The notes: generated by a model from the sequence alone, not told the origin. Shown: positions 11,086-23,739, numbered from the stretch's first letter. The stretch: DNA of 64,000 nucleotides from Aspidapion aeneum (GCA_963576565.1 OY755042.1:95412185-95476184), one strand, 5' to 3'. A program made the numbers and translations.

Positions 11086-11760
11086 CTAGTTTGTGTCACT
11101 CCCTTAAATACACATATTTTTGCATACTCTTCATACTGTATCTGAAAAAGTTTAAGGATTATTTGGTTATTTCTACAGGATCCCCAAACCCAGAGACCCT
11201 GTATGTATGATTACCAAGCCGATCAAAATGTTTTCTACGGTTGAAGGGAAAAACATCTATATCTACAAATAATATATAACAAGACATTAAAAAAGTGGGC
11301 AACAGTACCTAGAAAAAAAAACTGATAAAATCTCTATGAAACTAAATATTTTTGAGTTCCTAATTGGTAGTACCATTGCCCAAAGAAATATCTACCGATA
11401 TACCGATTTTTTTAAAATCTATCTCTTTTAAATATAAAATAAAAATTTTAATTTTTGAAGTTATATTTATTAAAAAACTTAGCTAACTAATTTACTTTAT
11501 AGTTTACGTATGGATGTTTTTAGGTGGATTCTACGTTCTAGTTTTAAAGTTACAACGAAATAAAAATGCCCTTTTCTCTCAACCAAAAAGTAAGCTTCTT
11601 ACACTAAACTTTTGCCTGTGGAATGGTTTATCGTTTTTGCCGCACAGCTTTTCCTGAAATATAGCTACGAGAATGTTTCTTGAAACACATAAATATTGTA
11701 GTAGTGTTGTAAGAACTTTTCAAATTTAGGATTCGCAATAATCGTAATGTACAATAAATT
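11086..11760. other. AT-rich intergenic, nothing recognised
   Basis: No domain on either strand. A phrase 'accctgtatgtatga' near 11203 resembles a decayed mariner-type terminus. Confidence 0.4.
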
Positions 11761-11839
11761 ACACATTTAAACACTGGGTATTTCGAAATCATTGAAACCC
11801 AACTTTTTTACACCAGTATTTTTCAAGATCTTAAACTTG

Positions 11840-12890
11840 AATGAATTAATATTATGTGGGCGGAAAAAGTCGCATGCACTTAGGCCACCTTGCTGGGCCC
11901 GTTGTACCCCACTATCCACTGTGTCAACCCTGAAAAGCCGCCGCCTTGGCGAAGGAGCAGATTTTTCTGGGGTGAAAATAATTAGTTTACTGTGGTTGAA
12001 ACTTTCTAACATCGCCAGGGCTAAGCACACTGCTTCCCAAAAGCGACAGTCTTACCGCGGAGAGTGCAGGGCACTCGGTTACGATATGTAAAGGGGATTC
12101 TTCGTCCTCCATACACCAACGACACTCCGAGTCTTCAACGATTTCCAGAATGCTAAGGTGTTTATTAAGGCCACAGTGTCCTGTCAAGAGCCCTGTCGCC
12201 AGTCTCATATCTTTCCTCCCGAGTGTGAGAAGAGACCTTGCTCTGGAGGCGCTCACCTCCCTGAAAAGGAGCTTGGAATGCCTCATTTCGTTCGTGTCTT
12301 CCTAGAGCGCCAGTTCAAGTCACATTTTGTGGTCGTCATGGCAAGACACTCCGCGATGCCCACCATGGGTTTCGACCCCACTGGATCATCTGATGACCCC
12401 ATTCTAACTAGCTGATCAGCCTCCTCGTTTCCAAGAATGTCCTCATGTCCTGGAACCCAGAGGCGATCAACCTTGTTGTGCCCTGCCAGGGTTTATGGTA
12501 TATCCCTACACTCAGCTACATGTGCAGAGCTTACTCTGGCCGATTTGATGGCAGACAGTGCAGCTCTACTGTCTGTGCATATGTAGATGTCTTTTCCTGA
12601 CAGAGACATTTCTAGGTTTTTATAACCACACATCAGAATGGCGTATACCTCTGCCTGGAAAACAGTGGCATACTTGCCCAGGGCAAAATGAAATTTTGCT
12701 CCTGTTGTTCTGCAGTATATTCCTGCTCCAGACGTCTCCCACATTTTGGAGCCGCATCGGTATACCACCAGACTACTTCCTTCCGGCTGCTAAGTATACA
12801 CTTCCGTTCCTTTCATACTTCCTTTCGGGTACAGAGAGCCTTACAGGAGACTTCGGTTGATTTGTAAAGGTATCTTCTCCCGTTTCATAT
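11840..12890 (-). pseudogene. LINE RNase H and C-terminal region (Jockey/R1-like)
   Basis: Minus strand. An RNase H domain starts near 12760: the frame before the break reads Trp-Tyr-Thr-Asp and after a one-base insertion (near 12750) continues 'GSKMWETSGAGIY'. It is followed by 'FQAEVYAILM', 'CTDSRAALSAI' and 'WVPGHEDILGNEEADQL'. Thus the four RNase H blocks are all visible. The C-terminal tail reads 'TGHCGLNKHLSILEI' and 'CRWCMEDEESPLHIVTECPA', the CCHC-like segment found after RNase H in R1/Jockey-type elements. An in-frame stop lies near 12287. The upstream RT is missing, so this is a 5'-truncated dead LINE. Confidence 0.88.
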
Positions 12891-13489
12891 GAAGAACAGG
12901 GCAGATCTCCGATACAGATATTAAAACTTAGCGCTTTGATCAAGGTTTAATTATAGATACTAAATCTATAGAATTTGCCCCGACCGCTTTAAGTCTATTT
13001 TTTATAACTGGAAAGATTTGAACTACGCTAACGTGCATAGCATAATAAGCATTCCTTAGGACCGGTTTCTCATTAGCGAGTCACATAGAGGTAAATTATA
13101 ACTTGAGTTTAAATATTTTACCAACTCGAGTTAGCTTTAACTCTAAGTGTAACCTTGAGTTAAATTGACTCAGCGTTGAGAGGGCGGGTTTAGCGATTTC
13201 ACCCTTGCTTTATTCTATAAAAAGGTACATATACTTGTTTGCAATTTTTTTCTCCTATAATAATCGTGTCAGCAGGCGGTCAGAGCCAGTGTCGGAGCTG
13301 AACTTTAGTCAAGCGATACGACGAGGCAAAAGGGAAAAGTATAGAATAAACAAATAATTTTTTTTTTAATAATTAGGATTTTTTTTGTATTTTTAAGGAG
13401 GGGCTTAAAGAGAACCCGCCCCTCGTTCTAAGACCTGAACAGTTTTAAACAGTTAGATTTTATCCCAAATTTACTTTAAAAATCAACTT
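12891..13489. other. Unassigned segment with TATA-like box
   Basis: The segment contains 'cttgagtttaa'/'ttaactc' inverted phrases at 13095-13165 and a TATA-like 'tataaaaagg' at 13216-13225. A moderately GC-rich stretch (13265-13335) and an 'aataaa' at 13345 follow. This could be a solo LTR or a small promoter, but no matching second copy or terminal TG...CA pair was found. Confidence 0.3.
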
Positions 13490-14470
13490 GAGACTATCAA
13501 CAAAATCGGTAATACAAGGGAAAAAATTATGCTTGGCGATTTTAATAGTCGAACTGGTAGACAAACCCAAAGCAAAGAGGTAGGACCATTTGGAGAGGAA
13601 GTAATAAATGATAATGACTTGAGACTGATGTAATTGTGTGAAACCCGCAATCTAAAACTAAATAATGGTTTTTTCAACATAAAAATATTCATCGATACAC
13701 CTGGATTCAGCCAATAAGAAATCTTAAATCAATCATTGATTATGCTATAGGTGGACAACACTCGGAATTAAAGTGGTATGATGTGTGGTGTTACCTGTAG
13801 ATCTGACCACCATCTGGTAAAAGCAAAAATATTATTCCCTTTAAGAAAAACAAATAGAGACGAAAGTATTGAAAATGAAAAGCTAGAATGCATCAAAGAC
13901 AATCAAAAATACAACTTTAGAAGTCAAGAAATCGAAAGTATGCAAAGATTGTATCAAAATCAATTAGATGAAAAATTAATAAACACAGAATATTTATTTG
14001 AACAGATATATACAAACAATAAAAAGTTTGAAGGAAGCAAGCGAAGAATCTGTTGGATACCAAGATAATAGAAATATCAATAAGATGTGGTGGACGGAGG
14101 AAATACAGGAAATGGTCAAGGAGAAGAAACGCACAAACTTAAAATGGCTCAGTACTAAAGAGCAAAAAAACCTAGAAATCTACAGGGAAACCAGAAGTCA
14201 GCTAAGAAATTTGATACGCACAGAAAAAAAATAAATGTTCGAGCGCAAATGCCACGATATAAATACACACGTAGGAGGAAGGCAGAGTTCTGAAGTATGA
14301 TTCATTTCTACAGTAAAAAACCCAACAAAAGAAAAAGTAAACATCCAGATCATCAAACCAGAACAATGGACAGGACACTACAAGGGACTGCTGCAAAAAA
14401 CGAGACCCGAATATCTGTCAGCCTCTCCGAGGAGAGACATAGAACTACATAGAGAGGAAGTAATGATCTA
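13490..14470 (+). pseudogene. LINE AP-endonuclease and linker region (RTE-like)
   Basis: Plus strand. The C-terminal half of an apurinic-endonuclease-like domain reads 'EKIMLGDFNSRTGR' (near 13525), then 'NDNDLRLM', then the 'SDHHLVKAKI' block near 13803, the catalytic His motif of LINE endonucleases. After frameshifts, 'MWWTEEIQEMVKEKKRTNLKWL' style linker sequence follows (14080-14160), then 'EKVNIQIIKPEQW' near 14335. The RT itself is missing. The domain order and wording match the RT fragment at 7540-8550, so both may be halves of one family. Confidence 0.83.
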
Positions 14471-15076
14471 AAAAGAAATGATATTATTAAAAAGCATTCC
14501 AATCCGTGCTTTTAAGATTATCGGTGAAAATGATTGTCAGTAGTTATTTAAAATATGAGATTTTAAATAAACGGAAACGGAGATTCCATAATTCGAGAGA
14601 CAGAACCGTTTTAATCTTACAGTTCGAGTAATAATGGAAATAATTGCTTGAGTATTGCCTTCGGGATATCGAACAGGGAATAACGACGGAGTATTGCCCT
14701 AGATCCTAGATTACAACGGTCGGTGTTAGTTGTTACAAGGGTTAATCTGGCCTCGGAACCGTAAAGGGCAGTAACCTATGTCGAAACGACAAATCTTGTA
14801 ATAATTCCCAGACAATAGATAGTTTAAGTGATTCTACGTATTTGTACACAAGCATAAGATTTAGCAGGTGCGCAACCACAAACGATTTTTTTCAAATATA
14901 AGAGGCCAGTCATTAGAGCGAAAAAAAAAACAGCTTGCAAAAGATGGTGTGGTCGCGGCTGGCCTCCATCTTAGTGTGCACAAAGAAGTTTTTTAAATTA
15001 CTTGGACCTTGTACATTTTAGAAAAAAAAGTTTTAGACAAAAGTTGAAGACAATAAAATTTTGTACAAAAAGACTA
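14471..15076. other. Intergenic, nothing recognised
   Basis: About 600 bases with moderate GC and no reading frame of interest. A solo LTR was considered but no border pair was found. Confidence 0.4.
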
Positions 15077-15261
15077 CAGTCGAACCTCTATAACTCGAAC
15101 TTCAAGGGACAACCGAATCAGTTAGAGTTATGGAGAGTTCGACTTATAGAAATTCGAGTTAAAGAGGTTAAAATTCATATAAAAAGTGCAGGGACCACTT
15201 AAAAGGTTCGAGTTATAGGGAGGTTCGAGTTATAGCGGTTCGAGTTAGAGAGGTTTGACTG
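15077..15261. mobile_element. pogo-like MITE with TA duplication
   Basis: 185 bp, starts 'cagtcgaacctctataactc' and ends with the inverted 'gagaggtttgactg', flanked by TA at 15075-15076 and 15262-15263. The 'CAGT..AACCTC' terminus is typical of pogo/Tigger-type elements. The interior repeats 'ttcgagttat' and its complement, so it folds on itself. A second copy is at 23449-23618. Confidence 0.85.
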
Positions 15262-15273
15262 TATTTGCCTTTT

Positions 15274-16205
15274 TTTTCCCGGACGAATGGTTTTCGAGTT
15301 ATGACGCTAAATATTTCGCCGCCATTTTGGATTTTGACCATTTTTTTTATTTAGTGGCTTTTAACTTTGCTTATTTTTGAGAAAATCTGTAATAACATAA
15401 AATAAAGACCCACTAGTACCCTTGCTGAGATACGAGACCTGAAGTGTTAGCAGTACACCCGTTTCCTATGTATTTCCATAGTAAATGCAAAATAAACCGA
15501 AATTATTTATCATCATTATATCAGTCATTTTCTCAAAGGGTAAGCATTTTACAGAAAGTATATAGTGTTCCACGGTCAGTACTTAATTGGCAACCATAAA
15601 TTGGGGTTCTTTTTTAGGATCACGAAAACAAATTATGTTTTTTTGGGTTTTAATCAGTTTTTAAATTTAAGGAAAAAATGTTAAAACGCCTTTTTTAGAG
15701 AAAAAAATGTTTTTTTTAAACGGCGTGTGACAGAGTTGTGTTAGAGCTATTATTGACATTCCAGGGCGTCAGCGCATATTAAAGTTATTTTTTTTTAATT
15801 TTTATTTGTTTTATTCAATTTTCATAAAAACTAAGCTTTCTAAAAAATCTTTTTAACTCTCTATTGTTGAAAATAAAATTATCTTTGAAAAGATATGTAT
15901 CTAGTGGGTTTTTGTTAACGGCGAACACTCAAAGAATGTCTGCATATTTAGTGATGAGTTTAGTGAAAACTGAATAATTTCGGAAATACATAGGAAACGA
16001 GTGTACTACTAACACTTCAGAGTTCGTATCTCAGCAATCGTCGTACTCAGAAAACTTAATGGTGTGTCATTTTATAGGCTATTTTGTTCTTTATTTTATG
16101 TTTTTAGAGAGTTAAAAGCCACTAAAAAAAAATTCGTTAAAATCCAAAATGATGGCGAAATATTTAGTGTGATGACTGAAAAAACCATTCATCTGAAAAA
16201 AAAAC
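15274..16205. mobile_element. Foldback MITE with ~230-bp arms
   Basis: The left arm reads 'gacgaatggtttt', 'ctaaatatttcgccgccatt', 'agtggcttttaac', 'cgtttcctatgtatttcc'. The right arm carries the complements in reverse order ('ggaaatacataggaaacg', 'gttaaaagccact', 'gatggcgaaatatttag', 'aaaccattcatc'). The middle (~450 bp) is AT-rich and non-coding. Confidence 0.8.
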
Positions 16206-16249
16206 GTATAAAAGATTAAGAATTAAGAAACAAAGCGATTCTCCATGCC

Positions 16250-16552
16250 ACGGATCACTTGTTCCTGATTATCAGGACGTGTTTCAGACGCAGATCACTC
16301 GTATCCCTGTGATCGACGTTGGAGATATTGAAAACCAAACAGTTTTAACAAGTTCCCAACGAAAGCATCAAGCCAGCAGTATAATTCAATGCCGGTAGGG
16401 GTATTTTCCCTCGGAGTAGTTGTTTCTGTTGGTCCACATGGATTGGATTGGCATGGATCACTTGTTCCTGATTTTCAGGACGTGTTCCAGACGGGGATCA
16501 CTCGTATCCCTGTGATCGACGTTGGAGATAGTGAAAACCAAACAGTTTACAA
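16250..16552 (+). repeat. Direct repeat pair of ~100 bp
   Basis: 16250-16348 and 16455-16550 are near-identical: both carry 'ggatcacttgttcctgatt', 'tcaggacgtgtt', 'gatcactcgtatccctgtg' and 'aaaccaaacagttt'. The spacing is about 205 bp. The second copy is open in one frame (16389-16571), but no domain is recognised, and the first copy is closed. Confidence 0.75.
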
Positions 16553-16554
16553 AA

Positions 16555-17100
16555 AAAATATACTTATTTAAATGCGCGCCATTGAAATATGGAAAAATAT
16601 GACGTTTTGTAGTTTTTTGTAATAACTTATCGCGAAATAAAAATAAAAAACTGATATTAGTTGTTTTATTGACAAAAGAGTCCTTTTAGGAGTATTATCA
16701 ATTCTTGACATATAGTTTGCGTTAAATAAGGTGAATTTATGATATGTTAGGGCCCAAGCCGTCCAAATACTTTGTCAAAGAAATTGGGGGTCATCGGTTT
16801 TGTTTTCGAGCTATAATTATTTAAATTATTTAAAAAAAATAAAAAATGTGACTTTTTGTAGTTTTTTGCTATAACTTCTTGTCAAATAGAAATAAAAAAC
16901 CAATAATAATTTTATTTTGTTGAAAAAAAAGAGTCTTTTTAGGTATGTTCTCAATTTTTGACACATAGTTATGGCGATAAGTTATTACGAAAAAACTACA
17001 AAAGGTCATATGTTTCCATATTTCAGTGATGCGCATTTAAAAAAGTATAGCTCGAAAACGAATCCTATGACCCCCTCAACTTTTTTTGGTAAAAATATCC
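16555..17100. repeat. Family A fragments
   Basis: Pieces of the foldback family in both orientations: 'aaatgcgcgccattgaaatatg', 'tttttgtaataacttatcgcg' and later 'gataagttattacgaaaaaac', 'agctcgaaaacgaatcctatg'. The phrase 'ggcccaagccgtccaaatac' (16750-16770) recurs at 36450, showing that this copy belongs with the inner palindrome of the 35719-37593 element. Confidence 0.75.
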
Positions 17101-17419
17101 GGAAGGTATGGTGTAGGTATTACTTGCTAAGCGTTTTACTTTTATGCGTTTATTTTATTTTAAAAAGATCGGCGGTTTTCCACGGAAACTTTTACCAAGA
17201 AATTTTAAATTAAAAAAGTGAAAAAATTATGAAAGACAATATTTGCCAGCCGAACTGCATACTTACCGTAAGGATTTTTAAAGTGCTTGGTGTTGAGAAA
17301 ACTTTTAAAAGATTTTTATTTCTATGGTTTTAATCGATGTTATTAAAAAGCTTAAGCAATGTAGGTTCAAATTAAAAAAGTAGTGCAACCACTATCTCGA
17401 GGTAAATGCAAGTCCAATC

Positions 17420-17600
17420 GCGGTTTGTGAGTTGAAGTCAGACGCGGATCTACGGGAGGGTAAAAGGGGAAATTTCCCCCCCAAATCTCAAACTATATAC
17501 ACAGAATATACCTCTTGGTCACTATGCAAAATAGTTTGATGCAATATTTATTTTGATATTTTCCTCCTTAAATAAAATTCCTAGATCCGCCCCTGTTGAA
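17420..17600. mobile_element. Small TIR element with 'gcggatct' ends
   Basis: Begins near 'gacgcggatctacggg' and ends near the inverted 'cctagatccgcccctg', with a C/G-run next to the left end. The layout (GC-rich ends, G or C homopolymer, AT-rich middle) is like the elements at 21120-21275 and 21737-21950. Confidence 0.5.
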
Positions 17601-17739
17601 GTAGAGTCATGAAACAAATTTGAGCGGTTGTCCGTTCGTTTATTAGTTCTCTTCGTTTAAATGCGAAAATCAAACAGAGAGCGTTAAACCAAGAAACGTC
17701 AAAAATCCTGCATTTTCATTGTTCTTTCTTTGTACCTCA

Positions 17740-18075
17740 GGAGCAGGGTTATAACCGGTTAATAGATAGTTTTTGGTCGTGCCAAAACCGGCCGAGGACT
17801 AACGCAATTCGACACTGTTGACATTTGAACGTCATATGTCCTTAACGGCTTCCGTGGAACGCCGCAAACTCACGGACTTTTAACATAAGAATTTTGACTT
17901 ACGTAGAACGTGCGCGATTGTGCTTTAGCGAGCTTCTATTAAATTCCGCGCCATTTGGTGGCGCTGGCTACATAGGTTACAGCAGTTTTGAGCGGAACCA
18001 GGAGAGATTCGTCAGTCTTTAGCGGAGTTTTTGTTACAGTTTCGTGGACAGAATCCATTTATTTAACACAGGGGA
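17740..18075. other. CpG-richer island in AT-rich DNA
   Basis: This 330-bp stretch has many CpG dinucleotides ('ccgtggaacgccgcaaactc', 'gaacgtgcgcgattg', 'gagcggaacc') within otherwise AT-rich sequence. No long frame and no repeat copy in the window. It could be the promoter or 5' UTR of a host gene or a solo LTR; neither can be shown. Confidence 0.3.
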
Positions 18076-20356
18076 AGATAGGGTAATAAGTAATAGGAAA
18101 TATTTTTTTCCTACTCTTGTATTTTCTCTTTTGTCATTTAAGATATCTGAAAGAAAATTTTAAAATTCTTCTACTGCAATATTAATAAAGTTTTAGCACG
18201 TTTGTGTTATTTTTTAAGCATAAATTTCAGAAGCAAACCATTTTAAATAAAAGAAATTTGTCTGAAGGAAACACTTTATTTTCAGTTTTAATACTTAAGT
18301 TTGTTGTCAAATGTAAGACTTTCTATGTAGTGTTTTAAATCTTGCTTGTCATAAACAAGTGGTTCGTGCATCGAACTGACTAAACCAAGCATATGATTTG
18401 TAGAACAATACTGTCATTAACTTTGAATGGAACTTTTTTCATCTTTTTGCTAATTTAAAATTCTAAAAAACTATTCAATGAAAAAAAATAAATTTTTAAA
18501 GCTAAAAAAAAAATTTAAGTTAAAAAACTTTCAAAAATTGTATAATGATTTAATGAATTAACTCGTGTCTCGAGTATGAATACACTGTTATACATTTTTT
18601 TTTGGAAGTTGATCCGATATGTAAAAGTTTGTCAAAATTGGATTCCTATATTTATTACAAACTTACAAGGAAAGTTAACAAAACGCTTGTGATAAAATAG
18701 GGCTTATTTCTGTTCGTCATACCTAAGAACGTTCCCGAGATTACCGTTCCTAAAATCCCCGCCATTATTATCTTTGAGTTTTTGTGTTATAATGTGAAAT
18801 AAAATAATTTTGAGGTTGTGTTATAACCGCCTTGATTTTTTATTATAACAATTACAAAAATATATAGTTTTAACCTAAACACATACTAGGCCAATTGATA
18901 CGCTACTTATATACAATCAAAATAAAATTTGGTTACCGCTTTAAATTAAAATTCAATACCAACAAACAAGTCAGCGTTGATAACCTGTTCAAAGTTGCAA
19001 TGGTCGGACAACTTTCTTGATAAGTAAAATTAACGTTTACTTAAAATTTATTGTAAGCCGAGAGGGAAATCATAAACCTTACTGGTTCTGAGTTATAGCA
19101 GCGTTCCCCAAATGATTTTTCGGGTGTAAAAAAAAACAAAATTAAATCAGGGACGTATATAATTTAAATTATTGTGAAATGTGAAGATGAGTTTTAATTA
19201 TAACAATCTAAAAATAATTAGAAAACTTTAATTCACTGCACAGCATTAACTAAGAAAATCCTCTCCAACTTAAATTCTCCACCTCCACGATTTTGAACCA
19301 TAACCACTTTAAAAGCCCGTTATGAAGCCGTTTAAAGATATAAACTCTTTTGGGTAAATGAACGACGTTTTTCCACTCAAGAACAGTTTAAAAGTTAAAA
19401 AGTTACTATGCCCACATCAGGTGAAATCAGCAAGGGATATACTTACAAATTTCTTTCCTGTACTTACGTGCACCCCCCCTGCGGCGATTAAATTTTCAGA
19501 ACCGCTTTTAGAGTTTTCGGCTAAAATTGTGGGGAATTTAATAAAAATAAAGTTAAACTGTGCAGTACCGAATTGAATAGAAAAGAATCATTGCTAGTGT
19601 TCTTATGAACCGCTTCTAAAGATTTTAGAGCTCTATTTTATGGAGTTTTTTTATTGCAAGTGTACCTTTTAACGCCGCCTTTCAATGGCTTTAAGATTAG
19701 ATTATAAGGAAGCGAGCTTCTTTTACTTAGGATTACTTACTGGGTAATTATATTTTTATTCTTACTTTAATTAAAGAAAGTAAAAATATAGTGTTTTTTG
19801 ATCACACACACATAATAAAAAATATTTTTAAATAATACACTTTTTCGTACATTAATTTTTTTTTTAATTTGCCGGTTTAAAATTAAAAAATCGGTATAAA
19901 AAATGAGATATTTAGAATGAAAAGTGTTCACGCTGAAGCGGTTTCCTTTAATTTTAAGTTTTTTCCTATTTTTAGTTCCCTCCCGCGCGTCTTAATTAAT
20001 TTAAATCGGAAAAAAAACCAGAAGTGCGAAAAACAGCGTGAAAAAAAAGTATTTTAATCCCTCAATGAATTGTACTCTCCAACCGGTTAGACTACAATCT
20101 TTCCGCCTTGGAATAAAAGTGTAACTTTTATCCCTTGGTAAATAATATACTATTTGAGACGAATTTTAAAAAATAGTTTTTTTCGGAAAGATACACACAT
20201 ACATACCAAGTTTAAAAAATATTTTAGTTCTAATTATTGAATAATTTAACTGAACTTTATTTAATTGCCAAGCGTGTATCTTATCATAGCTAAAACACTA
20301 ACAAAATATACATTTTCTAAGTAGCTAAACAATATATTTTTAACAAATATATATAT
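18076..20356. other. Quiet AT-rich DNA
   Basis: About 2.3 kb without recognisable gene or element. The phrase 'ttaattttaagttttttcct' with 'ccctcccgcgc' (19950-19990) recurs near 25280-25325. The 72-codon frame at 19358-19576 has no domain. Confidence 0.5.
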
Positions 20357-20800
20357 TAGCTCACACTACTACTATACGATAGTAGTGTGAGCTATGGTGA
20401 TCCTAATTTTTTCTCCAATTTTAAAAAATTTTATATATCTTTGCGTTTGAGATGAATTTGAAACTTTTTTGTCTCGCCGTCTGCCTGTCTATCTGTCTGT
20501 ATGTCTGTCTATAACGACCAATGCGCATAACTCAAAAACCGCTTGCTCGATTTGAATGAAATTTGGTACCTAGGTTCGGTTCGGTTCGGTTAAAATATTT
20601 TTAATTAAATATTGTTTTTGACGTTAAGGATTAATTATTTGCAAGACTAGGTTAACAATAAGTAGAATTTATGGCAACAACAGCGACTTGTTTTTGGGCA
20701 TGTTTTCAGGATCGCTGTATTTTAATAAAAGTTATATTCGGCTAATATGTCCTTTGAGCCACTAACATCACAATAATGTATATTCTGTAACTAGAAAAAA
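20357..20800. repeat. Family F repeat with hairpin end
   Basis: Starts with a perfect 14-bp-arm hairpin 'tagctcacactact' / 'agtagtgtgagcta' (20357-20394), followed by 'tggtgatcctaattttt' and a short CTGT/CTAT microsatellite (20484-20510), then 'gcgcataactcaaaaaccgc'. The same hairpin and flank occur at 63018-63160. The inner part 20610-20790 occurs inverted at 46838-47003. A (ggttc)n stretch lies at 20573-20591. Non-coding. Confidence 0.8.
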
Positions 20801-21736
20801 AATTGCTAAACTATTTTCAGTTTTTAAAAAACATACTGTGTAATTTTAAAGTCCACGCATCTTTGGATTGCGCTGGTATTTTGTATCTTTGTTTGGAACG
20901 TTTAAAGCACAGTCCATCTCTTTCTCACCAAAGCTAGAAACATTAGATTTTAGACCAATCAGCGGCAAGCTAAGAATGCCTAGAGAGCAGGGTGGCTTTG
21001 GCTGAGACAAGAAAATCTTTAGAGAAGACATTGGTTGGTTTCGCTTTACACCACTTTGTATAAAGCTATTACCTTTGTTATTAATAACTATTTTGGTCTT
21101 TTCTTTACACATTTTCTCAGGCACGTAGCGCTGGGGGGGGGTTTAGGGTTTAACCCTCCCATGAAACAAAAAAATTGTTTGCACTGTTAATAAACTTGTT
21201 CAAAAATCTTTCAATAAACTTTTTCATTTATACATTCAAAACCCCCCCATTGGGTCGCTGGCGCTGCGCTAATGCATTTTCAAACTAATTTTTTTAAATA
21301 TTTTTTCGGGAAACCCAAGACGCCCGGCGAATAACTTTTGGCTTATGTTGTTCGTTTGCGAATGCGAAAAAAAACAGCCTGTGGATATGGAAGTTGTGGA
21401 AACTACAATATATTCACCAAGCAATAAGGAGACCTTTTCTTGTTTATTTTCGAACAACGATCCGAAGTTTAAGTGCTCCTTATTGCGTCTTATTCTCAAC
21501 GGGATTTTCATTTTCTCTTTTCCCCGAAAATGGTATGCCAATATTCGATTTCCCAAAGCCTTTTCCCGATAAATTATGACCGTGCGTGGGGAAAGTCTTC
21601 GATACAATCTGAATTTAAAACAGTTTTGTATGGTGATCTATTGCAATTTGCGGCCCAATTGGTAAAAAGGTATAAATTTATCGGGTTTCTGATTGTCACA
21701 TTTAATTCTTAAAAATAATACTTCTTGATTAACCCC
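20801..21736. other. Unassigned, with small G-run element and unexplained frames
   Basis: A 92-codon minus-strand frame (20846-21124) is of unknown nature. 21120-21275 looks like a TIR element: 'cacgtagcgctgggggg' at one end and 'cccccccattgggtcgctggcg' style sequence at the other. 21269-21607 (minus) and overlapping plus frames have no recognisable domain. I see no evidence that any of them is expressed. Confidence 0.3.
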
Positions 21737-21950
21737 TGTACATACAAGCGCGGATCTGGGTCAAAATCTAAGGGGGGTAATAGTCGACGAATTTTTTTCT
21801 TAAATATATTGTTTTTCCAGGGGGGGGGTAATTCTCCTGTTTTCCCTTATTTTATTAGGAAAAAGTGTATATTATATTTTCTAGGGGGGGGGGGGGGGGG
21901 GTAATTACCCCGTTACCCCCTTTTCCCCTCAAATACGCGCTTGTGTACAT
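21737..21950. mobile_element. MITE with G-runs
   Basis: Ends 'tgtacatacaagcgcgga' and inverted 'tacgcgcttgtgtaca'. The interior has two G-runs (8 and 17 G) and 'ggtaattaccccgttacc'. Non-coding. G-runs of this length are prone to sequencing error. Confidence 0.65.
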
Positions 21951-23448
21951 AAACATTGTCACGTGACGTCTAGCATGCTTATCAAATATAAGAGTCAATT
22001 ATGTTTATTATTTTTTTTTTATTAACAAAATAATTTTAATTAATTCGCATTTTGGGGGAGCCCCATACCCGCCACTGTATCAGAAACCAGGCATAATGTC
22101 GTTTTGAGCCCATGACAACTTTTTATTAGGACATCGAGATCTAAAACATACTAAAATCATCAAAATCGTAAATTTTTTAAAATCCCATTTTAAAAGGTTT
22201 TCTGAACTCCGCTGAAGGATCTACAGCTAACTTTAAAAAAATCTGACTGGAAAAACTTCTTTTTTATTATAAACAGTATATATTACATTATATCGGGTTT
22301 TTATACTTTTACAAAGGTTAGCTACAGAATTTGAAAGTGCATGGAACCTGACTGGCCAACTTTAATCAGATTGAAAGATCTACGTCACCGGGTTGCCTTA
22401 AACCATATATTTTATGGAAACCTGATGACTCAGCTACATTCGTCCAAACAAACACGTTTGTCCCTCACCCCCGGTATACGTTTTATCAAAAATTGTTTAT
22501 TTTTATTTTACGATGCCTATGAATTAACAACGATGGAAGGTGTGTGTGTCTCCCTCTAAACACTACTATAGTATAGAGGACTGATATTTCCTTCTTTTTA
22601 TTTTGATTTTATAGGGCGCTGACTGTGACCCTGTGACGTAGCACGGCACACCGACACAAAATAGGAATCTGGAACGTACCACCATTTAATCTAATTGTGT
22701 CATTGACTGAACTTACACATTATTATCCGATTGTATACCACCTCTTTTTAAACTAATGTTATTAGTAAGGACGCTTAATAATCTTAAACACACATGAATT
22801 TAATAACTAAACAGTGGTCCACTTATGTTATTTACTAAACTCACACATTATCATCCAGCTACTTACTCTCTCTTTTTAACTCAAAGTAGTGGGACGGGCT
22901 CAACCAATCTAGAACAGTTTTGAGGTTATTTTGCAAATAGAAGTGTTTATAAGATGCCATTTTGACAATCAATGTCAATCGACTTTCTTCCATTAGCACA
23001 CGGTGGGCTTGCGGACCTGATTTTTCGCCAAAGAGGATTAAATTAAAAACATACCGAAACTTCTGCACACCTTTACTAAAAAAAGTTATAGTACAGTTCG
23101 CCATGAAAAAACTATAATTGATTGCCGCAATTTTCAGTTATTTTTTAGAAGTGTCATTTTTCCTTTCAAAGGAATGCGTTAGTACCATTTGTATGGCGAT
23201 TTGAACCAGATTTAAAGCCATTTTGCGACAATAATTTATGTTGCATAAAATTTGCATAAAATAAATCTTGTAGAGGGAGGTAAGTATATACCTGTACATT
23301 TTGTACACAGGTAAGACAATAGTTTTTGCTTGGGATTTCTGAAATTCTATAAAAATATAGATTTCTTATAAATGTTCGCCAAAAATTTGGCTTCAACCGT
23401 TTTCTTGAAATTTATATTTTCTTAAGTACATATCTTTCAAATATTATA
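21951..23448. other. Intergenic with one small repeat copy
   Basis: Contains the 22523-22610 copy of the repeat seen at 295-385 ('acgatggaaggtgtg'). Reading frames at 22341-22559, 22859-23104 and 23166-23396 have no domain. No host gene recognised. Confidence 0.4.
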
Positions 23449-23618
23449 CAGGCGAACCTCTCTAACTTGAACCTCTCTGTAACTTGAACCTTTTAAGTGG
23501 TCTCTGCACTTTTTATATGTATTTTAACCTCTTTAACTTGAATTTCTATGACTCGAACTCTCCATAACTCGAACTGTTTTGATGGTCCCTTTAAGTTCAA
23601 GTTATAGAGGTTTGACTG
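23449..23618. mobile_element. pogo-like MITE, second copy, TA duplication
   Basis: 170 bp from 'caggcgaacctctctaac' to the inverted 'tatagaggtttgactg', with TA at 23447-23448 and 23619-23620. It has the same interior as 15077-15261 but in the opposite orientation ('ccttttaagtggtc' against 'gaccacttaaaagg'). Confidence 0.85.
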
Positions 23619-23739
23619 TACTTTAAAATCTGCTGCCAGAGATTGCCCACATGAAAGATATTATTAATTTACTAAAAAGGTATTACTTCGACATAAACGA
23701 GTTCTATATTAATCATATTCAATGCCTTGCTAGTTTTTT

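Noticed and set aside
14471..14900. Solo LTR
   Set aside because: No TG...CA pair with a flanking duplication and no second copy could be found.
16971..17213. 80-codon frame as a gene
   Set aside because: Half of it is family A repeat (also seen at 4493-4675), so it is a repeat-derived opening.
21269..21607. 112-codon minus-strand frame with overlapping plus-strand frames
   Set aside because: Both strands are open, no domain, no splice signals and no support for either. Left as unassigned DNA.
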